A DNA stretch of 64,000 nt from Streptomyces himalayensis subsp. himalayensis. Lineage in GTDB: Bacteria; Actinomycetota; Actinomycetes; Streptomycetales; Streptomycetaceae. The notes beneath the pieces are model-generated. The model did not search any database, was not told the origin of the DNA, and saw only the letters and a program-made list of their open reading frames with translations. Of the stretch, positions 7,672-15,714 are shown in pieces (within the stretch, counting starts at the first letter, position 1; each line of letters starts with the position of its first letter). The translations under genes and the position numbers were made by a program. Where the stretch lies: the NCBI RefSeq assembly GCF_013778455.1, contig NZ_JACEHE010000018.1:111637-175636 (forward strand), given 5' to 3'.

Positions 7672-8616
7672 TCAGTCGAGAACTGACGTACCGTCACCCA
7701 CTCGCCGTGAGACAGCGGCTGCTGGAGAATAGTCCTCCTTCAGCAGTCGCAGATGCGCCCACGACTCGACGGACCGCACGCCCGGGACAGCCCGCAGGGT
7801 CTCCAGGAAGCGCAGTTCGCCGTCGGCCGACGGACTCGCCGCGGTGCCGATGGCGTCGCAGCGCCCGATGCTGCTGGCGAGGTACTCCACCTCACGCAGG
7901 TCGCGTACGGCAGCGAGCGCCTTGTCCGCCAGCTGACCGTCGAGCGTGAGCTGGAAGCCGCACATACGGGTGGCGCCGAGCGCGTCGGGCTGGACGAGCG
8001 CACCGATGTGCACGGCACCCGATTCGAGGAGCCGCAGGACGCGGGTGCGTGTGGCACTCGTGGACAGGCCGACGGCGGCGCCGAGTTCGGCGAACGGCGT
8101 GCGCCCGTCGCGCTGCAGGCGCTCCAGCAGGGCGCGATCGGTGTCGTCGATGGCTGCCGGCTGGTACGGGCCCGGGGGGAAGTGGGCATGCTGGAGGATC
8201 TCGGTGTAGACGGCGGTGCGGGCCTCGCGGACGCCGGGCAGCGCGGCGATCCGGCGTACCGCGTCGGCGAGTGCGTCGTGATCGGCGCTGCGCAGTTCGG
8301 CGACGAGCGGGAAGCGGCCGGCGACGGCCGAGACATAGACGGCGTCACGCATCGCGCACACCTGCTCGGCGACCGGCAGCACGGGGCCGTCGACGGCTAC
8401 CGCGACATGGGCGTACGCGGCGAGGCCGAAGACGGAAGGGTGCACGACGCCGGCGATGCTCAGGACCTGGGCGTCGAGCAGCCGCTGCAGCCGGGCACGG
8501 GCAGCCGGCCGGGAGAGCCCGAGCGCCAGCGAGAGCGCCTCATAGGTGGCCCGGCCGTCCCGGCGGACCTCTGCCAGCAGCGCCTGGTCGGTGTCGTCGA
8601 GCTCGAACTGCGTCAT
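7672..8616 (-). CDS. Lrp/AsnC-family regulator with two tandem Lrp units
   Basis: A 314-residue transcription regulator made of two Lrp-like units in tandem, whereas a canonical Lrp is about 150 residues. Unit 1 begins LDDTDQALLAEVRRDGRATY with a helix-turn-helix (ALGLSRPAARARLQRLL), followed by an AsnC/RAM effector domain. Unit 2 begins IDDTDRALLERLQRDGRTPF with its own helix-turn-helix (VGLSTSATRTRVLRLL) and a second effector domain. ATG 8616 is chosen because GTGAGG lies just upstream and it starts immediately before the first unit. The gene is divergent from the ABC/oxygenase operon starting at 8877 and is its most likely local regulator, probably responding to an amino acid or amine. Confidence 0.88.
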   Translation of the reverse strand: MTQFELDDTDQALLAEVRRDGRATYEALSLALGLSRPAARARLQRLLDAQVLSIAGVVHPSVFGLAAYAHVAVAVDGPVLPVAEQVCAMRDAVYVSAVAGRFPLVAELRSADHDALADAVRRIAALPGVREARTAVYTEILQHAHFPPGPYQPAAIDDTDRALLERLQRDGRTPFAELGAAVGLSTSATRTRVLRLLESGAVHIGALVQPDALGATRMCGFQLTLDGQLADKALAAVRDLREVEYLASSIGRCDAIGTAASPSADGELRFLETLRAVPGVRSVESWAHLRLLKEDYSPAAAVSRRVGDGTSVLD

Positions 8617-8876
8617 TCGGTCCTCACCTGATTCGGCCGCCCGGATCCTGGGGCCCACGTCGCCCTCGGTGGCCGGCCGGGGACGGGTCTACATCTTTCA
8701 GGCACTCATGTTTCGCCCACGTAAGGATCTGCGGCTGAATTATTTCATCACCGCAACATCGGAAGTTCACCTCCTACTGTGCTTACGCATCGGCTGCAAG
8801 AACCCGCTCCTGAAAGCGAATTGACACCCAGGGCGGGGCCAGCCGGCCCCTGGAGCGATCGTCCGTCGGAGGCCTC
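8617..8876. promoter_or_regulatory. Divergent control region, Lrp gene / ABC-oxygenase operon
   Basis: 260 bp with an AT-rich patch (GAATTATTTCATC, about 8736-8748) that stands out against the GC-rich background, as Lrp-type targets often do. I see no perfect palindrome. It must hold the operon promoter. Confidence 0.4.
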
Positions 8877-10016
8877 ATGTCACGCTCGCCCGTCCCCTTC
8901 TCACGGCGCCAGATCATCTCCCGGGCCTTCTGGGCCGCGGGCGGTGCGCTGGCGGCGCCCGCGCTGCTCACCGCCTGCGGTTCGGAGAGCGCCACCGGCG
9001 GCAGCAGCAAGTCGGGCTCGAAGTCCGCCCCCGCGGACGTCGACGCCAAGTGGCCCCGCATCAGATCGCGTCAGGTCGTCGTCTCGGGCTTCGGCGGTGA
9101 GACGTACGAGATACGGCAGAAGGAGTGTTTCGACCCGTACTCCGAGGTCGCGGGGGCACGGGTGGTCCAGGCGGCCTGGGATTACGGCAAGTTCCTGTCG
9201 ATGCTGGAGAGTTCGAGCCCCGAGTGGGATCTGATCGACTTCGACGGATACTCCGTGGCCGGCCTGATCGCCTCCGGGAAGGCGCCGGGCAAGCTGGCCG
9301 ACTGGGTGCGCCGCTGCGACCTGGTGCCGAAGGCCTACCAGGACTACTGCGCGGGCGGCTACGCATGGAGTCAGGTCCTGGGCTGGTCGACCAAGCTCGA
9401 CTCCGCGCCGACCAGTTGGGCGGACTTCTTCGACACCAAGAAGTTCCCTGGCAAGCGCGCTTTCCCCAAGTCCCTCTACATGGGCGTCTTCGAACTGGCC
9501 CTGCTCGCGGACGGCGTGCCCAAGGACAAGATCTATCCCCTCGACTTCGAGCGCGCCATCGCGAAGCTGAACGAGCTCAAGCCGCACATGGTCTTCTACG
9601 ACACCTACGCGCAGGGCCAGCAGTACATGGCCCAGGGCAGCACGTCGATGATCGCCACGTCCAGCGCCCGCATGATCCAGCTGAAGAACGACGGCAAGCC
9701 GGTGGACTTCACCTTCCAGGACGCGATGCTGTACCCCTGGAGCTCGTTCACGATGCCGCAGAAGCCTCAGCACGCGGACGCCGCCAACGCGCTGCTTGAC
9801 TACATGTCGACACCCGAGCAGCAGGCCCTGATGTCGAAGAAGATCTATCTCGGCCCGGTCGTCTCCAAGGCCCTCGATCTGCTCTCCGACAAGGAGCTCG
9901 CGCTCACCCCGAGCGCCCCGGACAACGTGGCCAAGCAGCTCAGCGTCGACGTCGAGTATCTCGGCAAGACGGACGCCGAGTACGTGGAGAAGTTCACGAA
10001 CTGGGTGGGCGCATGA
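8877..10016 (+). CDS. Polyamine-type ABC transporter substrate-binding lipoprotein
   Basis: A 379-residue extracytoplasmic binding protein resembling PotD/PotF-like proteins. The signal has both a Tat motif (SRRQIISRAF) and a lipobox ending LLTAC with the cysteine near residue 34, so it is probably a Tat-exported lipoprotein. The mature protein starts with a Ser/Gly/Ala linker, then VVVSGFGGETYEIRQ and the ligand-domain segments typical of the family (WDLIDFDGYSV, LGWSTKLDSAPTSWADFFD). It overlaps the first permease by four bases (ATGA) and is the first gene of a coupled operon reaching about 16.7 kb. The ligand is not predictable from sequence; polyamine-type binders also take betaines, amino acid derivatives and aromatics. 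Confidence 0.88.
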   Translation: MSRSPVPFSRRQIISRAFWAAGGALAAPALLTACGSESATGGSSKSGSKSAPADVDAKWPRIRSRQVVVSGFGGETYEIRQKECFDPYSEVAGARVVQAAWDYGKFLSMLESSSPEWDLIDFDGYSVAGLIASGKAPGKLADWVRRCDLVPKAYQDYCAGGYAWSQVLGWSTKLDSAPTSWADFFDTKKFPGKRAFPKSLYMGVFELALLADGVPKDKIYPLDFERAIAKLNELKPHMVFYDTYAQGQQYMAQGSTSMIATSSARMIQLKNDGKPVDFTFQDAMLYPWSSFTMPQKPQHADAANALLDYMSTPEQQALMSKKIYLGPVVSKALDLLSDKELALTPSAPDNVAKQLSVDVEYLGKTDAEYVEKFTNWVGA

Positions 10017-10912
10017 CCGCCGTACTCGACAAGGCGCCCCAGCCGTCGGCTTCCGCAGGCACCGCACGCCCACGCGCGCGTGGAGCACGGGGCAGCAGCG
10101 GTGCACGCTGGCTCTTCCTGCCGCCGCTCGCCCTGCTGCTGCTCGGGCTGGCCGGTCCGCTGGTCGCCGTGGTCGTCGCGGGCAGCGAGGACCACGGCCC
10201 CGCCGGGATGTTCACGGAGCCGTTCCGCAGCGCCCTGTTCCTGCGCGCGGCCTGGCGCACGCTGTGGATGGCCGCGCTCGTGACCCTGTGCACCGGCGTA
10301 CTCGGCGTGCTGTACGCCCTCGCGCTGGGCCTGGCTCGCAAGGCGCTGAGCCATGTCCTGTTCGGCGTGCTCTTCCTGACCTTCTGGATTTCGCTGCTCG
10401 TCAGGACGTACGGCTGGGTGCTGATGCTCCAGCCGCAGGGCGCCCTGGACGGGCTGGCGAAGACGCTCGGGCTGTCGGAGGACGGCCTCGGCCTCTACCA
10501 GACCCTGCCCGGCCTGATCCCGGCGATGGTCCACATCATGCTGCCGTACATGGTGCTGCCCGTATACGCGGGACTGCGCTCCCTGGATCCCGCGCAGCTG
10601 CGGGCCGCACGCAGCCTGGGCGCGGGCGAGTGGCTCGTCATGCGCACGGTGGTGCTGCCCGCGCTGCGTCCCGGGGCGGCGGCCGGGGCGGTCATCGTCT
10701 TCGTGATGTCGCTGGGCTTCTTTGTGACACCGGCCTTCCTCGGCGGTCCGGGCAGCCAGGTGACGGCGACCGTCATCGGCACGGAGTTCGGCCGGATGCA
10801 GAACCTCGGCGGGGCGGCCGCGATGGGGGTGGTGCTGCTGGTGGCGACGCTGGGGCTGTATGTCGTGGCCGACCGGTTCCTCAAAATCAGCGAACAGTGG
10901 GAGCGGGTGTGA
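10013..10912 (+). CDS. ABC transporter permease (PotB-like)
   Basis: A 299-residue inner-membrane permease with about six hydrophobic helices, the first in LFLPPLALLLLGLAGPLVAV. The cytoplasmic EAA-like loop reads RAARSLGAGEWLVMRTVVLPAL, which docks the ATPase. It starts at an ATG overlapping the binding-protein stop and itself ends in a GTGA overlap with the next permease, so expression is translationally coupled. It matches the first permease of spermidine/putrescine-type systems. The N-terminal 40 residues are hydrophilic and Ala/Pro/Arg-rich. Confidence 0.88.
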   Translation: MTAVLDKAPQPSASAGTARPRARGARGSSGARWLFLPPLALLLLGLAGPLVAVVVAGSEDHGPAGMFTEPFRSALFLRAAWRTLWMAALVTLCTGVLGVLYALALGLARKALSHVLFGVLFLTFWISLLVRTYGWVLMLQPQGALDGLAKTLGLSEDGLGLYQTLPGLIPAMVHIMLPYMVLPVYAGLRSLDPAQLRAARSLGAGEWLVMRTVVLPALRPGAAAGAVIVFVMSLGFFVTPAFLGGPGSQVTATVIGTEFGRMQNLGGAAAMGVVLLVATLGLYVVADRFLKISEQWERV

Positions 10913-11751
10913 CGGACGACGAACTGCGCACCGCCTTCCGCCGCCTGTCGCCGTGGGTGAACGCGGCCGGAGTGCTCATCGCGCTCTTCCTCATCGCCCC
11001 GCTCCTCGCGATCCTCCCGATCGCGTTCAGCGCGGACCGCTATCTGACTTTTCCGCCGTCCGGCCTGTCGATGCGCTGGCTGACGGAGGTGTTCAGCAGC
11101 CCCGACTGGCAGGCGGCGTTCACACAGTCGCTCTCCACCGCGGGAACGGCAACGGTGATCGCCGTGGTGGCGGGCACCGGTGCCGCACTGGCCCTGCCCC
11201 GCATGCGCCGCGGTGCGCGACTGCTGCGGACCGCCATGCTGGCCCCGATGGTCGTACCGCCGCTGGTCCTGGCCCTCGGCCTGTATCTGGCGATCGACGA
11301 CCTGGGCGGCAGCGCGGGCATCCGCACCCTGATCCTGGGTCAGGCCACGCTCGCAGCGCCGCTGGTCTGCCTGTCCGTGTCGGCAGGGCTCGCCAAGGTT
11401 GACCCCGCGCTGTCGCGCGCCGCCCGGAGCCTGGGCCACGGCTGGCCGTCCGTGCTGCTGCGGGTCGAGCTGCCGTTGGTGGCACGGAGCATCGCGGGGT
11501 CCGCAGTGCTGTCCTTCGGGCTCTGCTTCGACGAGTCCGTCCTGTCCTACTACCTGAGCCCGCCGGGTGAGGAGACCCTGCCCACGCTGCTGTGGCTGGA
11601 GGCGGGTCAGCAGGCGTCGCCCGCCATCGCCGCCGTCAGCACGCTCGTGATGGGCATGGCCGTGGCGCTGCTCGGCCTCATGGTGCTGCTGACCGGCACG
11701 AGGAGTACGACGATTCCGCGGCGTACGAGGAATGCGAGGAGGATGTCATGA
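10909..11751 (+). CDS. ABC transporter permease (PotC-like)
   Basis: A 280-residue second permease. GTG 10909 overlaps the previous stop (GTGA) and is chosen over the longer upstream frame, which shadows the first permease. Hydrophobic helices begin at AAGVLIALFLIAPLLAI. The ATPase-docking loop is SRAARSLGHGWPSVLLRVELPLV. It ends in an ATGA overlap with the ATPase. With the preceding gene it forms the heterodimeric membrane channel. In the family, PotC-type subunits pair with PotB and PotA, which matches this order. Confidence 0.88.
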   Translation: MTDDELRTAFRRLSPWVNAAGVLIALFLIAPLLAILPIAFSADRYLTFPPSGLSMRWLTEVFSSPDWQAAFTQSLSTAGTATVIAVVAGTGAALALPRMRRGARLLRTAMLAPMVVPPLVLALGLYLAIDDLGGSAGIRTLILGQATLAAPLVCLSVSAGLAKVDPALSRAARSLGHGWPSVLLRVELPLVARSIAGSAVLSFGLCFDESVLSYYLSPPGEETLPTLLWLEAGQQASPAIAAVSTLVMGMAVALLGLMVLLTGTRSTTIPRRTRNARRMS

Positions 11752-12839
11752 GCGTGTCCGTCGAGATCGACGCCCTGAACGTGCACCTGGGGGGCGCCCC
11801 GATCCTGCGCGACGTCACCCTCACCGTGCCCGCCGGGTCGTTCGTCACGCTGCTCGGACCCAGCGGCAGCGGCAAGACGACGACACTGAACGTGCTGGCC
11901 GGGTTCACCGAGCCCACCTCGGGCAGCGTGCTGCTCGGCGGCCGGCCGCTGACCGGCGTACCGCCCGAGAAGCGCGACATCGGTGTGGTGTTCCAGAACT
12001 ACGCGCTGTTCCCGCACCGGACCGTGGCGCAGAACGTCGAATTCCCGCTGCTCGCCCGCAAGATGCCCAAGGGGGAGCGGCGCGAGCGGGTGGCGCGGGC
12101 ACTGGAGCTGGTGCGCCTTCCCGAGGTGGGCGGGCGCCGGGTGCAGTCGCTCAGCGGCGGCCAGCAGCAGCGCATCGCACTGGCCCGCGCGCTGGTGTAC
12201 GAGCCGGCGTTGCTGCTCCTCGACGAGCCGCTGGCCGCGCTCGACAAGCAGCTGCGCGAGGCCATGCAGTACGAACTGGGGCGCATCCAGCGCGAGACCG
12301 GCACCACGACGGTGGCCGTGACGCACGACCAGACGGAGGCGCTGTCGATGTCCGACCTGGTCGCCATCATGAACGGCGGCCGCATCGAGCAGATCGGCAC
12401 GCCGGAGGAGGTCTACCACCGTCCGGCGACGCCGTTCGTGGCGCAGTTCCTGGGTGAGGCGAATCTGCTGCCGGTCAGCGACGGACGCGTCGAGGCGCTC
12501 GCACTGCCCGTGGAGGGCGCATCCGACGGCTTCACGGTGGTCCGGCCGGAGGACCTGGCGCTCATCGGTGATCCCGACGCGGCGGGTGCGGTGCCGGCGA
12601 CGGTGGACGGCGTGGTCTTCCAGGGGCCGCGCAGCCGGGTCACGGTGACGGTGCCCGGGTGCGCGGAGCCGCTGGTGGTGACGGTCCCGGCCGGTACCGA
12701 GGTACCCGATGAGGGGGACGCGGTCGGCGTACGGTACTGCGGCGGCGGGGCGCGCACACTCAGCGATCCGCCCCCGACCACCGATCCCTCGAAGTCCCCG
12801 AACGAGCCGGTCTCCGCCGCTCCCGGGGCCGCCCTGTGA
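11748..12839 (+). CDS. ABC transporter ATPase (PotA-like) with TOBE domain
   Basis: A 363-residue ATPase that energises the importer. Visible motifs are Walker A GPSGSGKTT (residues 37-45), Q-loop VVFQNYALFPH (about 80-90), signature LSGGQQQR (135-142), Walker B LLLLDEP (155-161) and the switch histidine in THDQTEALS (193). The C-terminal part has the TOBE-type regulatory fold (FTVVRPEDLAL, VVFQGPRSRVTV). ATG 11748 overlaps the permease stop; upstream codons in the open frame shadow the permease. Its gene ends GTGA-coupled to the isomerase gene. Unlike the two sugar importers later in the window, this system has its own dedicated ATPase. Confidence 0.92.
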   Translation: MSVSVEIDALNVHLGGAPILRDVTLTVPAGSFVTLLGPSGSGKTTTLNVLAGFTEPTSGSVLLGGRPLTGVPPEKRDIGVVFQNYALFPHRTVAQNVEFPLLARKMPKGERRERVARALELVRLPEVGGRRVQSLSGGQQQRIALARALVYEPALLLLDEPLAALDKQLREAMQYELGRIQRETGTTTVAVTHDQTEALSMSDLVAIMNGGRIEQIGTPEEVYHRPATPFVAQFLGEANLLPVSDGRVEALALPVEGASDGFTVVRPEDLALIGDPDAAGAVPATVDGVVFQGPRSRVTVTVPGCAEPLVVTVPAGTEVPDEGDAVGVRYCGGGARTLSDPPPTTDPSKSPNEPVSAAPGAAL

Positions 12840-13720
12840 CCCGGACACTGTCCGTCTTCCAGTCGCTGTGGGCGATGGAAGGCCTCCCCTGGCGTGCCCC
12901 GCGGCCCTGGACCCTTGAGGAGCGCATCGAGCGAACAGCGGAGGCCGGTTTCGCGGGTGTGGGCCTCGACCTGTACGCGCGTGAGGCACCGGCCGCTTCC
13001 GAAGTGGCTTCCCTCCTGCGCTCGGCGGGCCTGCGCTCCCTCGTGACCGCGTTCGTCAACGACCGGACACCACTCGCCGCGAGCCTGGAGTACGCGGCCG
13101 AGGTGGGCGCCGAACTCGTCGTGGTCTGCGGCCAGGTGTTCCCCGACGAGCCGGCCGAGGCCGCCGAGCTCGTACGCGAATGGCGGAAGGAGACGGAGGC
13201 CGCGGGCTTCGCCTTCCATCTGGAGACACACCGCTACACGCTCACCAACGATCTCGCCTTCACCCACCGCCTCGCAGCGGAGCTGCCGGATGTCGCGCTC
13301 TCCCTGGACCTGTCGCACTACGTCGTCGGCAACGAACTGCCGGACACGTCCCACGCGCGCGTGGACGGCCTGATCGGTCGCCTGCTGAGCCTCGGCGCCT
13401 CGTTGCAGGGCCGTGTTGCCACCCGCGAACAGGTGCAGGTCCCGCTGGAGTTCGCGCAGCACGCCGCGCAGGTGGAGCGGTTCCGCGGCTGGTGGCTGGA
13501 GGCCATGCGCTCCTGGCGAACACGCGCGGCAGACGCCGCCGACCTGGTCTTCCTCTGCGAGCTCGGCACCACTCCGTACGCCATCACCGGCGCGGACGGC
13601 GAGGAGCTGTCCGACCGCTGGCATGAGGCGCTGCTCCTGAAGGCGTGGGCGGAGGAGCTGTTCGCGGCCTCGGCTTCCGAGTCCACCTCGGCGTCCACCT
13701 CGGCCGAGGAGGCATCGTGA
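12836..13720 (+). CDS. Sugar-phosphate isomerase/epimerase-like TIM-barrel protein
   Basis: A 294-residue protein of the xylose-isomerase-like TIM-barrel superfamily (AP endonuclease 2 type): FQSLWAMEGLPW, RTAEAGFAGVGLDLY, GAELVVVCGQVF, FHLETHRYTLT and ALSLDLSHYVV show the expected strand-end acidic and His residues that bind a divalent metal. GTG 12836 overlaps the ATPase stop. Such proteins isomerise sugars or inositol derivatives, or act as dehydratases and hydrolases; the exact reaction cannot be read here. The C-terminal tail is Ser/Ala/Glu-rich. It is coupled by GTGA to the Rieske oxygenase. Confidence 0.8.
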   Translation: MTRTLSVFQSLWAMEGLPWRAPRPWTLEERIERTAEAGFAGVGLDLYAREAPAASEVASLLRSAGLRSLVTAFVNDRTPLAASLEYAAEVGAELVVVCGQVFPDEPAEAAELVREWRKETEAAGFAFHLETHRYTLTNDLAFTHRLAAELPDVALSLDLSHYVVGNELPDTSHARVDGLIGRLLSLGASLQGRVATREQVQVPLEFAQHAAQVERFRGWWLEAMRSWRTRAADAADLVFLCELGTTPYAITGADGEELSDRWHEALLLKAWAEELFAASASESTSASTSAEEAS

Positions 13721-14925
13721 ACGTACGCGAGGCATCGGGCCCCCTCGACGGGCGACCGGTGGGCAGCAGCATCCTCCCCGCCTTCGCCTACACCGACCAG
13801 AAGGTCTTCGACACCGAACGGCAGCAGATCTTCGAAAGCCGATGGGTATGGGCCGGTTTCACGCACTCGGTGGCCGAACCGGGCAGCTCCCGGCCGGTCA
13901 GCGTGGCGGGCCGTCCCCTCCTGCTGGTCCGTGACCGCGAGGGCACCCTGCGGGTCTTCCACAACATCTGCCGGCACCGAGGCATCGTGCTGTCCGAACA
14001 GCCGAGCACCCGGGGGCGGCTGCGGTGTCCGTACCACTTCTGGACGTTCAATCTGGACGGTTCTCTGTGCGGAACGCCGTACTGGAACCGTACAAAGGGG
14101 TCGGGCCCGGAACCGGAGGTGCGGGATCGCCTCGGCCTGCTGCCCGTGCCGCACAGCGAATGGGCCGGGATGGTGTTCGTGCATCTCGGCGAACCCACAG
14201 ATTCCGCCGAGGGGTTGCTCGCGCCGCTGGCCGAGCGGTGGGCGCCCTACGACCTCACCTCGCTGCACCTCGCCGAGGAGCGGCGCTACGACGTCGACGC
14301 CAACTGGAAGCTGGTGGTGGAGAACTTCCTGGACTTCTACCACCTGCCGTTCGTCCATCCCCAGGTCGGACCGGCGGCGACACTCCTCGACATCGAGGAC
14401 CAGGTGCTGTCGGAGGCGGTCATCGGCGGCTACTACCCGCGGGGAGCGAGCGCCAAGGCGTCCGGGCAGACCGCGGCGGGCGGCGGAGGCGGAACGGCGC
14501 TCCCCCTGCTCGGCGAGATCCCGGACGGGCTGCGGGACCGGCAGGACATCTTCTGTGTCTTCCCGAACGCACTCGTATTCATCGAGCCCGACTTCTACCA
14601 GGTCATCGCCCTCGAGCCGGTGGCGCCCGACCGGACAGTGGAGCACATGGCGGTGTTCGTGGCGGCGGAGGCCGCGGACGCGGCGTACGACACGGCCCGC
14701 AAGAACCTCTGCGACGTGCTCTTCGAGGTCAACGACCAGGATCTGCCCGTGCTGCGCGCGCTCCAGCAGGGCCGCCACTCCCCCGCCGCGGACCGGAACC
14801 ACCTCGTCCCCCACTGGGACCAGATCACCGCCCGCTTCCAGCACCTGACAGCGGACGCCCTGGCGCAGGGAGCCACGGCGAACGCTCCCATGGCAAGCAA
14901 CGCCCCGGCGAAGGAGGACCCCTGA
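13717..14925 (+). CDS. Rieske non-heme iron oxygenase, large (alpha) subunit
   Basis: A 402-residue Rieske oxygenase. The [2Fe-2S] ligands are C85-x-H87 and C104-x2-H107 (NICRHRGIVL and RCPYHFW). The catalytic mononuclear iron site is in ENFLDFYHLPFVH (H209 and H214), with D206 as the likely bridging acid and VNDQD near residue 353 as the probable third ligand region. A Gly-rich loop (about residues 255-262) is unusual. No ferredoxin or reductase lies in this operon, so electrons must come from elsewhere. No beta subunit is present, which suggests an alpha-only homotrimer as in carnitine- or betaine-type oxygenases; the substrate is inferred to enter through the adjacent importer. Confidence 0.9.
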   Translation: MNVREASGPLDGRPVGSSILPAFAYTDQKVFDTERQQIFESRWVWAGFTHSVAEPGSSRPVSVAGRPLLLVRDREGTLRVFHNICRHRGIVLSEQPSTRGRLRCPYHFWTFNLDGSLCGTPYWNRTKGSGPEPEVRDRLGLLPVPHSEWAGMVFVHLGEPTDSAEGLLAPLAERWAPYDLTSLHLAEERRYDVDANWKLVVENFLDFYHLPFVHPQVGPAATLLDIEDQVLSEAVIGGYYPRGASAKASGQTAAGGGGGTALPLLGEIPDGLRDRQDIFCVFPNALVFIEPDFYQVIALEPVAPDRTVEHMAVFVAAEAADAAYDTARKNLCDVLFEVNDQDLPVLRALQQGRHSPAADRNHLVPHWDQITARFQHLTADALAQGATANAPMASNAPAKEDP

Positions 14926-14926
14926 C

Positions 14927-15680
14927 ATGGACGCCGAGCGGAGCGCCGAAGAACACGAGCTGCGCCGCCAACTTGCCGCCGTCTACCGCCTGGTGGCCCA
15001 CTTCCGGATGACCGACCTGATCTTCACGCACATCTCGCTGCGGCTGCCGGGTCCGGAGCACCACTTCCTGATCAACCCCTACGGCCTGCTCTTCGAGGAG
15101 ATCACCGCCTCGTCGCTGGTGAAGATCGATCTCGAGGGCCGGCCCGTAGAGGCGACTCCGTACCGGGTGAACCCGGCCGGCTTCGTCATCCACAGCGCCG
15201 TCCACGCCGCACGCCCCGACGCCAAGTGCGTCCTGCACACCCACACCAAGGCGGGGTGCGCGGTCGCCGCGCAGGCCGGCGGGCTGCTGCCGGTCAGCCA
15301 GATGGCCATGGAGTTCTACGGCCGGGTCGCCTACCACGACTACGAGGGCGTCGCGCTCACTCGGGGAACAGAAGCGCCTGGTGGACGACCTCGGCGACCG
15401 GCCGGTGATGATCCTGCGCAACCACGGCCTGCTGACCGTCGGCGCCACCGCCGCCCAGGCGTTCCTGCGGATGTACTACCTGGAGAAGGCCTGCGAGATC
15501 CAGACGACGGCGCAGTCGGGCGGGCCGCTGGTCATGCCGCCGCCGGACGTGTGCGAGTACACCGCGCGGCAGCTGGCCGGGGAGGACGTCGCCGACTTCG
15601 CGGACGACGACGCGTACGACCTGGCCTGGGCGGCGATGCTGCGCTTGCTGGAGCGTGTCGCGCCCGACTACAAGAACTGA
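14927..15680 (+). pseudogene. Class II aldolase/adducin-family protein, frameshifted at about 15,359
   Basis: A zinc-dependent aldolase or decarboxylase-like fold, split by one frameshift. Frame one (14927 to about 15361) gives the N-terminal half ending YHDYEGVALT, with HTHTKAGC carrying zinc-binding histidines. From 15360 the family sequence continues in another frame: LGEQKRLVDDLGDRP, ILRNHGLLTVG (the conserved NHG) and on to DYKN with stop at 15680. Bases GCGCTCACTCGGGG span the break; restoring two bases would give one 251-residue protein of normal length. The downstream half keeps high G/C at third positions, so the break is recent, a sequencing error, or programmed. The start is two bases past the Rieske stop. 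Confidence 0.8.
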
Positions 15681-15714
15681 GAAGCCCATGACAGGAACTG
15701 GGAAGCCCGTGACA
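15674..15714 (+). repeat. 21-bp tandem duplication carrying stop, RBS and start codons
   Basis: Copies 15674-15693 (GAACTGAGAAGCCCATGACA) and 15695-15714 (GAACTGGGAAGCCCGTGACA) are offset by 21 bp. The first holds the aldolase stop and ATG 15688; the second holds GTG 15709 in the same frame, so the next gene has two equivalent starts seven codons apart. Confidence 0.85.
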
